From: Nocardia rosealba
GTDB taxonomy: Bacteria > Actinomycetota > Actinomycetes > Mycobacteriales > Mycobacteriaceae
DNA: 64,000 nucleotides
Assembly (NCBI RefSeq): GCF_020216065.1
Contig: NZ_JAIWNA010000002.1
Span: 744,001 to 808,000 of the forward strand
Direction: 5' to 3'
A model generated the notes under the pieces. That model searched no databases and was not told the DNA's origin. It saw only the letters and a list, made by a program, of their open reading frames with translations. Positions 52,867 to 60,879 of the stretch are shown in pieces. Position 1 is the stretch's first letter; the number at the start of each line of letters is the position of its first letter. Both the position numbers and the translations under genes were made by a program.

Positions 52867-53497
52867 GGATCACCACCAATTCCTCGTCACGCTGGTCCTT
52901 CGCGATCAATCCACGCGCCGCCAACCGCCGCGCCCGCGACCGCAACACCGGTCCGAACGGCACCTTGTCCACGGCCACCACCTGCGCCTCGGCGCCGACC
53001 GCCCGCAACTGGTCCAGGCTGCGGTCGGGGTCGCTGATCGCCGAGTGCACGATCAAGCCGACCCCGTTGTCGGTGAGCAGATCGGGCAGCGTCGTGCACA
53101 GCCGGTCGAGCACGCTGCGCCCGGTGGGGCCCGCGTCCCAGGCCAGCGCCCGGCCGCGGCCGACCTCGCGCTCGGCGGGCACGTACGGTGGGTTCGCCAG
53201 CACCACGTCGAAGCGCGGCAGTCGTGCCGCGGCCGAGAAGTCACCGTGCAGCAACTGCACGGCCACGCCGCGCAAGCGGCAGTTCAGCCAGGTCGAGATC
53301 AGCGCCCGTCGCGACAGGTCGACGGCCGTCACACTCGCGGCCCCCGCTTTCGCCGCGGCCAGCGTGACGACGCCGGTGCCCGCGCACAGTTCGAGTACCC
53401 GGCCGTTGCGCAGGTGGGGGACCGCGCGCAGCGCCTCGGCAAGCATCCATGTATCGGCCTGGGGTCGGTACACACCCGGCGCCCGGAGAATCATCAT
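52823..53497 (-). CDS. HemK/PrmC-like methyltransferase
   Basis: The 224-residue SAM-dependent enzyme has motif I RVLELCAGTGVVTLAAAKAG and the catalytic NPPY motif in DVVLANPPYVPAEREV, typical of glutamine/adenine N-methyltransferases. The N-terminus (GVYRPQADTWMLAEAL) matches the HemK2-like branch. It overlaps the membrane-protein gene by 4 nt, second in the operon. Target is not known. Confidence 0.85.
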   Translation of the reverse strand: MMILRAPGVYRPQADTWMLAEALRAVPHLRNGRVLELCAGTGVVTLAAAKAGAASVTAVDLSRRALISTWLNCRLRGVAVQLLHGDFSAAARLPRFDVVLANPPYVPAEREVGRGRALAWDAGPTGRSVLDRLCTTLPDLLTDNGVGLIVHSAISDPDRSLDQLRAVGAEAQVVAVDKVPFGPVLRSRARRLAARGLIAKDQRDEELVVIRVERNYCPAVGEPA

Positions 53498-53754
53498 TTC
53501 TGCGCCTTCACCCGCCGGTGCTCGGCCACGACCAGCGCGGTCCCCGCGAGCAGGCAGGCCACGCAGGCTACGCCGCCGATGATCGCCCAACCGCCGAATC
53601 CGTAGCCGGCGGCGGTGAGGGTGATGCCGAGCAGTGCCAATCCGACCCCGATCAAGATCAGGCCGGGCCAGTTCCTCGTGTCCTCGATAGATTCGCCCGC
53701 GTGCGGCCTGATGGTGCGTGAGTCATCCGGGAACTCGTGGTCTGGCTGGTTCAT
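53494..53754 (-). CDS. Two-helix membrane protein, 86 aa
   Basis: The ATG at 53754 behind AAAGGATG gives a paralogue of the protein at 44693: HAGESIEDTRNWPGLILIGV then GITLTAAGYGFGGWAIIGG and VVAEHRRVKAQK. Two membrane helices are clear. First gene of the operon with the methyltransferase, CDGSH and HDO proteins. Confidence 0.75.
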   Translation of the reverse strand: MNQPDHEFPDDSRTIRPHAGESIEDTRNWPGLILIGVGLALLGITLTAAGYGFGGWAIIGGVACVACLLAGTALVVAEHRRVKAQK

Positions 53755-53797
53755 CGAGCGCATCCTTTCGCAGGGACAACACAGTCCTGAGGGCCGA

Positions 53798-53822
53798 ATG
53801 CCCCGTCGGCAGGGAACCAATC
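53798..53822 (-). promoter_or_regulatory. Possible sigma F-type promoter of iron-redox operon
   Basis: On the minus strand GATT (53819-53822), 15 nt, GGGCAT (53798-53803), 43 nt before the ATG. Both boxes are one base from consensus, but each variant recurs at other sites in the window. Confidence 0.48.
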
Positions 53823-53988
53823 AGCAACCGATGAGGGCCTGCTCACATCGGCCGCCGAACTACGAGATGATGACTTCGATCATGAAGCGCGCGGCCACTT
53901 CGCACCGCGATTCGAGCAAACTCGTCACCGGACGCCGGTGCAATCGACGGCGCCGAGCGGCTGCTGGGGGAGCGGTGTCGTGCACCGC

Positions 53989-54567
53989 TCAGGAGTGCAG
54001 GGTCGGCGCGTAGACGAGTTCCTGGGTGTTGCCGTCGAGGGTGCGGCTCTCGAGCAGTTCGAGGTCGAAGTCGGCGGCGTTCTGGAAGATGGGTCGCTGC
54101 CCGGTCTTGCCGGTGATGACCGGGAACACCGTCACCTGAACCCGGTCGACCAAGCCCGCTGCCATCAGCGTCCGGTTCAGCGAGAGGCTGCCGTGCGAGC
54201 GCAGCGGGATGTCGGATTCGGCTTTGAGCCGGGCGACGACATCGACGGCATCGCCCGCGGCGACGTTCGCGTCGTGCCAGTCGAGAGGTTCGCGCAGCGT
54301 GCTCGACACCACGGTCAGCGGCATGTTCATCATCCGGACGACCCACGGGTCGAAGATCTCCGGGTTCTCCGAGGCGCCGGCCACCAGTTCGGTGAACTCG
54401 CGATAGGTGTTGGCGCCGAAGATCATCCGCTGCTCGTCGCGGTAGAGGTCGAGGCGGTGATCGAGCAGTTCGGGGCCCTGTTTGCCCCAGTATCCGCCCC
54501 AGTCGCCGCTGGTGGAGGCGAAGCCGTCCAGGGTGGAGAACACGTCGTAGGTGTAGGTGGCGCTCAT
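53989..54567 (-). CDS. Dihydrofolate reductase/RibD C-terminal domain protein
   Basis: The 192-residue protein is of the YwjB/YyaP type: YTYDVFSTLDGFASTSGDWG at the start, RMIFGANTYREFTEL, SDIPLRSHGSLSLNRTLMAA and VFPVITGKTGQRPIF. Members bind NADPH, but the substrate is mostly unknown. It starts at ATG 54567 behind GAGGAG and diverges from the SCO6745-like gene. Confidence 0.9.
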   Translation of the reverse strand: MSATYTYDVFSTLDGFASTSGDWGGYWGKQGPELLDHRLDLYRDEQRMIFGANTYREFTELVAGASENPEIFDPWVVRMMNMPLTVVSSTLREPLDWHDANVAAGDAVDVVARLKAESDIPLRSHGSLSLNRTLMAAGLVDRVQVTVFPVITGKTGQRPIFQNAADFDLELLESRTLDGNTQELVYAPTLHS

Positions 54568-54659
54568 GGTGGGCTCCTCGGGTCGTGTCGGCTTTATCAA
54601 TGCAGACGGCAGCCGGACGCCGAACTCATCGCCCGAAATCCCTTCCCTCGCTGACTATT

Positions 54660-54675
54660 GCAGACTAAAGTCTGC
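54660..54675. promoter_or_regulatory. Palindrome in divergent promoter region
   Basis: gcagact-aa-agtctgc (54660-54675) is a palindrome with 7-bp arms, 33 nt before the SCO6745-like start. A second inverted repeat, ctgct-gcgat-agcag, overlaps its right arm. A likely repressor site; no regulator gene is adjacent. Confidence 0.45.
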
Positions 54676-54708
54676 TGCGATAGCAGAAACAGCGGAAGGT
54701 GTCAGATC

Positions 54709-55440
54709 ATGTCGGCAGTCAAGCAGCAGGTCCTCGAACTCGGTGGGGCGTTCATGATGTCGCGCGAGGCGCGCCAGTTCGGGACCGATGTCGGGGTGCC
54801 CGGGTTCCACGGCCCCTACACGCGCGGCCGCGGCGGGGTGCTCGGGGAGGTCGACGCCGATGTCGTGATCGGCGCGTTCGGCTTCTTCGAACCCGAATGT
54901 ATCCGTGCCGCATGGAAATCCGTTCCCCTGCCCGCTGCCGAAGCGGCCGCCGGCTATCTCGCCGCCTGTCACGAATTCGGCCGCCGCAGACTCGCCGGCT
55001 TCGACCGATCCGAACGTCTCGCCGAACTGCTCGGCAAGGTCGCCGATGCGGCCGAGCCCACCGCCGTTCCCCTGTTCGCGGGCTGGCGGGCCATGCCACT
55101 GCCCGACGACGGTCGCGCGGCGGTCCTGCAGCTCACCCACGTCCTGCGTGAACTGCGGGGCGGCCTGCACCTGGTCGCCGTCCTCGCCCAGGGCCTCACC
55201 CCGCTGCAGGCCGTCCTGATCGCCGGTTCCCCGATCGCCGACGGCCCCACTCATGCGCAGCGGCTCGGCTGGACCGAACCCTTCGAGCCGATCACCGACG
55301 ACATGCGGCAGCGCTGGGCGGCGGCCGAGAAGCTCACCGACGAACTGGTTTCTCCGTTCTTCGCGGTCCTCACCGAGGCCGAGAGTGCCGAGCTGGCCAC
55401 CCTGATGGGTGAGGCGCACCGAGTCGCGTTGTCGCGCTAG
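54709..55440 (+). CDS. SCO6745-like protein
   Basis: The 243-residue protein carries the pattern GGAFMMSREARQFGTDVGVP, GFHGPYTRGRGGVLG and FFEPECIRAAW, typical of a conserved actinobacterial family named for SCO6745. The GRGGVLG part and the mostly helical C-terminal half do not reveal a known active site. Function is unknown. A hairpin terminator follows the stop. Confidence 0.7.
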   Translation: MSAVKQQVLELGGAFMMSREARQFGTDVGVPGFHGPYTRGRGGVLGEVDADVVIGAFGFFEPECIRAAWKSVPLPAAEAAAGYLAACHEFGRRRLAGFDRSERLAELLGKVADAAEPTAVPLFAGWRAMPLPDDGRAAVLQLTHVLRELRGGLHLVAVLAQGLTPLQAVLIAGSPIADGPTHAQRLGWTEPFEPITDDMRQRWAAAEKLTDELVSPFFAVLTEAESAELATLMGEAHRVALSR

Positions 55441-55447
55441 TTGCTCG

Positions 55448-55489
55448 AAGCCCGTATGGGGCGCCGAATCCGGCGGCCCACACGGGCTT
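55448..55489. terminator. Hairpin terminator
   Basis: Arms aagcccgtatggg (55448-55460) and cccacacgggctt (55477-55489) pair over 13 bp with one mismatch, between convergent genes. A short T-run follows on the plus strand. Confidence 0.75.
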
Positions 55490-55522
55490 TGTCATGTCTC
55501 GGGGCTGCCCGGGGCAACGGGT

Positions 55523-56107
55523 TCAGTTGCGCTGGCGTAATCCGGCGACAATGAACTCGACGACGCGCCGCGCGTCATAGCGCCGGTCGCTTTCCGCGCC
55601 GATGCACACATTGCCGATGCCGCGCAGCAACAGGTAGGGGTCGATGTCGGTGCGGATCTCACCGGCCGCCGCGGCGGCATCGAGCAACTCGCCGCACGCG
55701 GGGAGGAGCCGGTCGAGGAAATTGGCGTGCAGGGCCTGGAAGGTCGGGTCGTCGGACTGCAATGCCGCGGCGAGACCGTGCTTGGTGACGAGGAAGTCGG
55801 TGAACAGGTCGATCCACCTGGTCAACGCGTCATAGGGCTCGGTGCTCGCCAGGAGCTGCGGTGCGGCCTGTGCGCAGGCCTCGACCTGATGTCGATAGAC
55901 CGCGACGATGAGGTCGGCTCGGGTCGGGAAGTGCCGATAGATCGTGCCGACCCCGACACCGGCCGCGGCGGCGATCTCGCGCACCGGGGCGTCGACTCCG
56001 GAGGCGACGAAGGTCGCGGCGGCCGCGTCGAGCAGGGTTCGTTCGTTTCGCTCGGCATCGGCGCGCTTGCGCGGAGTCTTCGCCGTTCCGGTGTCCTTGC
56101 CTGCCAC
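55523..56107 (-). CDS. TetR/AcrR family regulator
   Basis: The 194-residue regulator has an HTH at about 20-65 (ERTLLDAAAATFVASGVDAP, REIAAAAGVGVGTIYRHF) and a TetR_C SbtR-like ligand domain. It is divergent from an aldo/keto reductase gene with two palindromes between them and probably represses both. Confidence 0.92.
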   Translation of the reverse strand: MAGKDTGTAKTPRKRADAERNERTLLDAAAATFVASGVDAPVREIAAAAGVGVGTIYRHFPTRADLIVAVYRHQVEACAQAAPQLLASTEPYDALTRWIDLFTDFLVTKHGLAAALQSDDPTFQALHANFLDRLLPACGELLDAAAAAGEIRTDIDPYLLLRGIGNVCIGAESDRRYDARRVVEFIVAGLRQRN

Positions 56108-56139
56108 TTGGCGTTCCCTCCATCGGATCGCTTGAAAAA

Positions 56140-56181
56140 CGGAACACTGTTCCGTATGTTGATTATCGGAACAATGTTCCG
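56140..56181. promoter_or_regulatory. Tandem TetR operators before aldo/keto reductase
   Basis: Two 15-bp palindromes, cggaacactgttccg (56140-56154) and cggaacaatgttccg (56167-56181), differ in one central base and are 27 bp apart centre to centre. They fill the 108-bp gap between the TetR and reductase genes. Confidence 0.8.
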
Positions 56182-56215
56182 CTTCGTGCAGGATACCTCC
56201 GGGAGAGGAAAACCC

Positions 56216-57235
56216 ATGCAGTACCGCACCTTGGGCCGCACCGGCGTGCAGGTCAGCACCCTGGCGCTCGGCGCAATGAACTTCGGCCGGATCGGCAACA
56301 CCGGCCAGGACGAGGCCACCGCGATCATCGGTGCCGCGATCGAGGCCGGAATCAACCTGATCGACACCGCCGACGCCTACAGCGACGGCCGATCCGAGGA
56401 AATGGTCGGTAAGGCCATCGCCGGTCGCCGCGACGACCTGGTCATCGCGACCAAGGCCTACCTGCCGATGGGCGGGGACCCCAACCGGCGGGGAAGCTCA
56501 CGCCGCTGGCTGGTGACCGCGCTGGAAGACAGCCTGCGCCGCCTCGACGTCGATCACGTGGACCTCTATCAGATTCACCGGTGGGATCCGAACACCAGTG
56601 ACGAGGAGACGCTCTCGGCACTCACCGACCTGCAGCGGGCCGGGAAGATCCGCTATTTCGGCTCCTCGACCTTCCCCGCCTACCGCATCGTGCAGGCGCA
56701 ATGGTCTGCCCGCGAGCATCACCTCAGCCGCTACGTCACCGAACAACCCTGCTATTCGATCCTGCAACGCGGTATCGAATCCCATGTGCTTCCGGTGACC
56801 GAGGAATACGGCCTCGGTGTGCTCGCCTGGAGCCCGCTGGCCTCGGGTTGGTTGTCGGGCGCCATCCGCGCCGGCCGCGAGATAACCACCAACCGTTCCG
56901 GATTCATGCCCCATCGTTTCGATCTCGATGTGCCCGCCAACCGGGCCAAACTCGAGGCTGTCGAGCAGCTGGCGAAGGTCGCCGACCGGGCCGGGTTGAC
57001 CATGATTCAACTGGCGCTCGGATTCGTCACCGCCCACCGGGCGGTGACCAGCGCGATCATCGGCCCGCGAACCATGGAGCATCTGCATTCGCAGCTCGCT
57101 GCCGCCGATACCGTCCTGCCGGCCGAGGTCCTCGACGAGATCGACGAAATCGTGTCTCCGGGAGTCGATCTCGCGGCCGAGGAGAAGTACGACACGCCAC
57201 CGTCGATCCTCGACGCCACCCTGCGGCGTCGCTGA
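56216..57235 (+). CDS. Aldo/keto reductase
   Basis: The 339-residue NADPH-dependent enzyme has the catalytic tetrad regions NLIDTADAYSDGRSEEMVG (Asp, Tyr), VIATKAYLPMG (Lys) and LYQIHRWDPNT (His), and cofactor binding IIGPRTMEHL. It is of the YakC/Tas-like type that reduces aldehydes and ketones. It is most likely induced when the divergent TetR releases the two operators. Confidence 0.93.
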   Translation: MQYRTLGRTGVQVSTLALGAMNFGRIGNTGQDEATAIIGAAIEAGINLIDTADAYSDGRSEEMVGKAIAGRRDDLVIATKAYLPMGGDPNRRGSSRRWLVTALEDSLRRLDVDHVDLYQIHRWDPNTSDEETLSALTDLQRAGKIRYFGSSTFPAYRIVQAQWSAREHHLSRYVTEQPCYSILQRGIESHVLPVTEEYGLGVLAWSPLASGWLSGAIRAGREITTNRSGFMPHRFDLDVPANRAKLEAVEQLAKVADRAGLTMIQLALGFVTAHRAVTSAIIGPRTMEHLHSQLAAADTVLPAEVLDEIDEIVSPGVDLAAEEKYDTPPSILDATLRRR

Positions 57236-57318
57236 CCACCCCGCTCGACCTCGACCGCCATCCCCGCCGCCGCGAAATGGGGGTGCCGACAGACAACGGC
57301 GGGCAGTAGATTTCCGCT

Positions 57319-57933
57319 GTGACACAACAAACCTGGGTTCCTGAGGCGCAGAACCCGCAGGCCTACCTCGACGGTGACTCCATCATCCAACTCGACGACG
57401 ACGCGGTGACTGCCATCGTGCGCGACCTGCGGCGAAACGCCCCCGAAGACGTCGACTTCGCCCGCGCGGCCTTCGACTGGGTCCGCGACGAAGTCGACCA
57501 CTCCTACGACGTCCAGGACCCCCGGGTGACCCTGACCGCCGGGGAGGTCGCCCGCGAGCGAGTCGGCCTCTGCTACGCGAAGTCCCACCTCCTCACCGCC
57601 ATCCTGCGCAGCGCGGGCATCCCCACCGGGCTGTGCTACCAAAAGCTCGCGGACGACGACGGCCACGTTCTCCACGGCCTGGTCGCCGTCTACCTCGAGG
57701 GTGGTTGGCACCGTCAGGACCCCCGGGGCAACAAGGAGGGCATCACCGCCGAGTTCTCCCTCACCGAGGAACGACTGGCCTGGCCCGTCGATCCGACGCT
57801 CGGCGAGATCGACTACCCGCAGGTGTTCGTCAGTCCTGTGCCATCCGTGGTGAAAACCCTGGGCGAGGCGAAGCAGGAGTCGATCCTCGACGTCACCCTG
57901 CCGACCTCCTTGGAGGATCAGTCCATTCGCTGA
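57319..57933 (+). CDS. Transglutaminase-like domain protein
   Basis: The 204-residue protein has the papain-like triad of transglutaminase-like enzymes: Cys in RVGLCYAKSHLLTAILR, His in HVLHGLVAVYLEGGWHR and Asp in RQDPRGNK. There is no signal peptide, so it acts in the cytoplasm. Such stand-alone proteins may be peptidases or amide hydrolases. The start is GTG 57319. Confidence 0.85.
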   Translation: MTQQTWVPEAQNPQAYLDGDSIIQLDDDAVTAIVRDLRRNAPEDVDFARAAFDWVRDEVDHSYDVQDPRVTLTAGEVARERVGLCYAKSHLLTAILRSAGIPTGLCYQKLADDDGHVLHGLVAVYLEGGWHRQDPRGNKEGITAEFSLTEERLAWPVDPTLGEIDYPQVFVSPVPSVVKTLGEAKQESILDVTLPTSLEDQSIR

Positions 57934-57937
57934 CCCC

Positions 57938-57991
57938 GGTGGCGGCCTGCACTGCGCGTATCGATGCATCCAGTGCAAAGAGGCCGCCACC
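57938..57991. terminator. Long hairpin after transglutaminase-like gene
   Basis: Outer arms ggtggcggcct (57938-57948) and aggccgccacc (57981-57991), with inner arms gcactg (57949-57954) and cagtgc (57971-57976). It has no T-run. It ends the plus-strand gene and the decayed minus-strand gene. Confidence 0.65.
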
Positions 57992-58005
57992 GTCCCGGTT
58001 CGCTC

Positions 58006-58380
58006 TCAGACAAGCACAATGCCGGTGTTCGTCAGCCCTGGCGGATCTATTCGGATTCGCTTCTCGAACCAGTGGTCCGCCAGCGGATCGTCGCCATAAG
58101 CCGCAATTTCGGCGTATCCGCGCGCGGCATACAGCCTGCGGGCCTCGACCAGATCTTCACGCGTATTGAGCCGAATCCTGTGCGCGCCGAGACGGCGAGC
58201 AGTGTCCTCGGCAACGTCGAGCAGCACCACGGCACCGCCCTCTCCGCGCGCATCCGGGCGCACGAACATCCGCGTGAGCTCCATCGTGCGGGTATCGAGG
58301 CGCCGCAAGCCGACACAACCGGCGGGCTCACCACGTCGGCGTGCGAGAAGCAGTCGCCGCCCGTACTCGGGCGACCTGGG
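58006..58380 (-). pseudogene. GNAT acetyltransferase remnant, N-terminus lost
   Basis: The frame encodes the C-terminal two thirds of a GNAT: EYGRRLLLARRRGEPAGCVG, LTRMFVRPDARGEGGAVVLL and RIRLNTREDLVEARRLYAAR. The acetyl-CoA loop is RGEGGA (usually R-x2-G-x-G/A). No proper start is available; only a TTG at 58308 opens the frame after loss of the first strands. Upstream the frame runs into a TAG (58420-58422). It appears cut at a junction with another broken gene. Confidence 0.6.
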
Positions 58381-58383
58381 CTG

Positions 58384-58548
58384 CGAGCTCGTCGGACTCG
58401 GTGTCGTCGGCGAAGGCGGCTACTGCCCGGAGATAGGCGGATTCGACCGCACCGTGGTCGCTGTCCGTGTCCTAGGCGCCGAGATAGCGGCCGTGCTCGT
58501 CTCTATCGTCGGGGTCGTATTTGCTGACCCGGTAGGTGTAGAGCACGT
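58384..58548 (-). pseudogene. 5' remnant of a small actinobacterial gene with in-frame TAG
   Basis: A frame reading VLYTYRVSKYDPDDRDEHGR then YLGA-stop-DTDSDHGAVESAYLRAV continues to about TESDELA. It looks like a conserved actinobacterial family with the pattern YDPxDRDEHG...SDHGPVE. A TAG at about 58471-58473 sits where GAG (Glu) would be expected. After ESDELA the similarity stops and the GNAT remnant begins in another frame. I infer a nonsense mutation plus a deletion joining two genes. Family recall is from memory and untested. Confidence 0.45.
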
Positions 58549-59213
58549 CACCGCCCAGCCTGAATCGGCGCGGAACCGCCGATGGCCCGACTGTCGGCGA
58601 CTGCCCTGCCGACCAGCACCAACTCGGTTCCGGTCAGTGCCGCGATCATGATCGCCTCGCCGACGTTCCCCAGCGGGGGACATGCCGCGGCCGCGCCGGA
58701 AGCCACGACCAGCAAGACGATGCCGATCAGGGGGAAACGCAACCGCTCGTCGCGCCACAACGACACCGTCGCGGCGAACAGCACGGCGGAGACCACGAGC
58801 GCGGGGATCGGTATCGCCGGTTGTTCCGAGCCGTAGCGCAGGGTGTCGGCGAATGTCCGTGGCACGAGCCGCACATGAGCCAACTCACCGAAAACACCCC
58901 ACACCACCAGTACTCCGGTGAGGACAAACGCGGCACGTCGCCACCAGCCCCCGGCACCCACCCGGACGACGGCCCACAACACCAGCAGCGGTGTGAGCAG
59001 CGCGTGACCGATGAACCGGCCGACACTCAGCCCGTGCAGCACCGCTCCTTCACCGACCAGCACACCGATCCCGAAAACGGCCGAATCATAAGCGATTCCG
59101 ACACCGACCACGCCGAGTACGAGCACGCGCATTCGTCGCGCAGCCCGCATCCACAGCAGTCCGACGCACAGCAATTCGATACCCGCGACCACGAGCAAGG
59201 AAAAGGACACCAC
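58548..59213 (-). CDS. Multi-pass membrane protein
   Basis: Using GTG 59213 (GGAG 9 nt upstream), the protein has 221 residues and about six membrane helices, with ARRMRVLVLGVVGVGIAYDS and GWWRRAAFVLTGVLVVWGVF. A longer start at 59276 is possible, but a GTTG-N15-GGATAG element overlaps it. I recognise no family. It diverges from the hemerythrin gene. Confidence 0.65.
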   Translation of the reverse strand: MVSFSLLVVAGIELLCVGLLWMRAARRMRVLVLGVVGVGIAYDSAVFGIGVLVGEGAVLHGLSVGRFIGHALLTPLLVLWAVVRVGAGGWWRRAAFVLTGVLVVWGVFGELAHVRLVPRTFADTLRYGSEQPAIPIPALVVSAVLFAATVSLWRDERLRFPLIGIVLLVVASGAAAACPPLGNVGEAIMIAALTGTELVLVGRAVADSRAIGGSAPIQAGR

Positions 59214-59265
59214 AGCACAGCTCTCCAGAAATCGCGCACGTCCGCGCCGGACGGTCGCTGCCACG

Positions 59266-59290
59266 CTATCCGACACCGAACGCAGACAAC
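59266..59290 (-). promoter_or_regulatory. Possible sigma F-type promoter of membrane gene
   Basis: On the minus strand GTTG (59287-59290), 15 nt, GGATAG (59266-59271), 52 nt before GTG 59213. Each box is one base from consensus. Confidence 0.42.
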
Positions 59291-59387
59291 CTGGCTATTG
59301 TTGGCGACAGCGGCGGTCCTTGACCGCCTCCGCGTTCGATTGCCCAGTGACCTGCGATGACTGCCTGATTCGAGCCAGGAGGAATGC

Positions 59388-59951
59388 GTGGATATCACCG
59401 AATTGATCCTCGACGACCATCGTGAGCAACGACGGTTGTTCGCGATTCTCGAGCAGATCGACCCCAAGGAGGTCGATGTTCTCGCGGCGATCTGGGAACG
59501 GCTCGCGGCCTTTCTCGAACTACATGCCCAAGCCGAGGAGGAGATCTTCTACCCGGAACTGCTGCGGGTCGGAATTTCCGCACGCCGTACCCGCCGGGTG
59601 GAGGACGAGACGCTCGACGCGATCGGTGACCACAACGACATCCGCGATGCGGTGGGGGAGGTGGCACGTCACAAGGTCGGATCACCCGAGTGGTTCGCCG
59701 CTGTCGCTGCGGCGAACACCGCGAACGGCGACCACATGGCCGAGGAGGAACGCGAGGGACTCACCGATTTCCGCCGCCTCGCCGGCCTCGGCGAACGTCA
59801 CCGGCTCGCCGTCGAATTCGCCGCGTACGAGGCGCGCCACTATGCGGGCGTGCGCCCCGTCGACAAGGACCCCGAAGGTTATGTGGAGGCGGTGGAGGAA
59901 CAGTCGGCGACCTGGTCGAAGGGGTCGTTGGGTATCGGCCCGCTGCGGTGA
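59388..59951 (+). CDS. Hemerythrin domain protein
   Basis: The 187-residue protein binds a diiron site with His/Glu/Asp ligands: LILDDHREQRRLF (His), FLELHAQAEEEIFYPEL (His, Glu), IGDHNDIRDAVGE (His) and NGDHMAEEEREGL (His, Glu). Such proteins sense or carry oxygen, NO or iron. It has a strong ribosome site (AGGAGGA) before GTG 59388. Confidence 0.93.
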   Translation: MDITELILDDHREQRRLFAILEQIDPKEVDVLAAIWERLAAFLELHAQAEEEIFYPELLRVGISARRTRRVEDETLDAIGDHNDIRDAVGEVARHKVGSPEWFAAVAAANTANGDHMAEEEREGLTDFRRLAGLGERHRLAVEFAAYEARHYAGVRPVDKDPEGYVEAVEEQSATWSKGSLGIGPLR

Positions 59952-59964
59952 GTCACGTCGCCGC

Positions 59965-60834
59965 TCAGCCGAGCGGGTCGATGACTTCCCGGAGAATTCG
60001 GGCGAAAGCCTCCGGCTGGCCCGGATAACCGGACTCGGGGCCGGTGAAACCGCCGTGATGACTGGGGAAGACAACCGGCTGCACACCGAGCTGGTCGGCC
60101 AGCGCCGACGAGGTGCGTTCGGTGACCGTGCCCGACGATTCCTCGCCGTAGCCGATGACGATGCGGGTCGGTGCCGCGGTGAGCGCGGCGATATCGGCGC
60201 GGTAGGCGAGGGTCGGCCGGGAACGCTCCGACAACAGCGGGTGGTCGCGGGCACCGTCGTCCTCGACCGGCAGGCCGAACATCGCGGGATCGGCGTCCGG
60301 CGCGGCGAAATAGTCGTCGGTGAATTCGCCCTCCCAGGAGGTCATCGCGATGAAGGTCGCCATGCCCGCACCGAACCCTTTCGCCCCGTAGGCAGCGCGA
60401 TACCCGTCGGCCGCACGCCCGGCAGCCGCGGCATCGGGCAGCACGGTCAGCAGCGGCGGTTCGTGCGCAATCAAAGTGGTCACGTCCTCGGGATGCGCGG
60501 TCACCAGCGCCAACGCGACGATCGCGCCGCCACTGCTGGCGAAGAGCTCGACCGGCCCGGCACCGAGCGCCTCGATCACGGCGTGCACGTCCTCGGCATG
60601 CACGGTCGGCACATTGTCGACCTCACCGTCGGACCGCACACTGCGCCCCAGCCCGCGCGGGTCGTAGGTGACGACCGTGCGATCGGGGAAGTGCGCGGCG
60701 AGCGCGGTGAAACCGTCGGCGGCCATCGGGAGACCGGTCATCAGCAGCGGCGGCCGCCCATCAGCGGTGGGCAGTGGACCCTGGACGTCGTAGGTGAGTG
60801 TTGCGTCGGGGAGTTCGAGCTTGTGTGTCGTCAT
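59965..60834 (-). CDS. Alpha/beta hydrolase
   Basis: The 289-residue protein has the nucleophile elbow FASSGGAIVALALV (S-x-S-G-G), YDPRGLGRSVRSD after the third strand, and a His region PSHHGGFTGPE. The second Gly of GxSxG is preceded by Ser, a variant used by several esterases. Substrate is unknown. It is convergent with the hemerythrin gene (13 bp apart). Confidence 0.9.
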   Translation of the reverse strand: MTTHKLELPDATLTYDVQGPLPTADGRPPLLMTGLPMAADGFTALAAHFPDRTVVTYDPRGLGRSVRSDGEVDNVPTVHAEDVHAVIEALGAGPVELFASSGGAIVALALVTAHPEDVTTLIAHEPPLLTVLPDAAAAGRAADGYRAAYGAKGFGAGMATFIAMTSWEGEFTDDYFAAPDADPAMFGLPVEDDGARDHPLLSERSRPTLAYRADIAALTAAPTRIVIGYGEESSGTVTERTSSALADQLGVQPVVFPSHHGGFTGPESGYPGQPEAFARILREVIDPLG

Positions 60835-60879
60835 GTCGGTATTGACGACACGGGAGCCGCGTACTCATCGGTGACGGGT

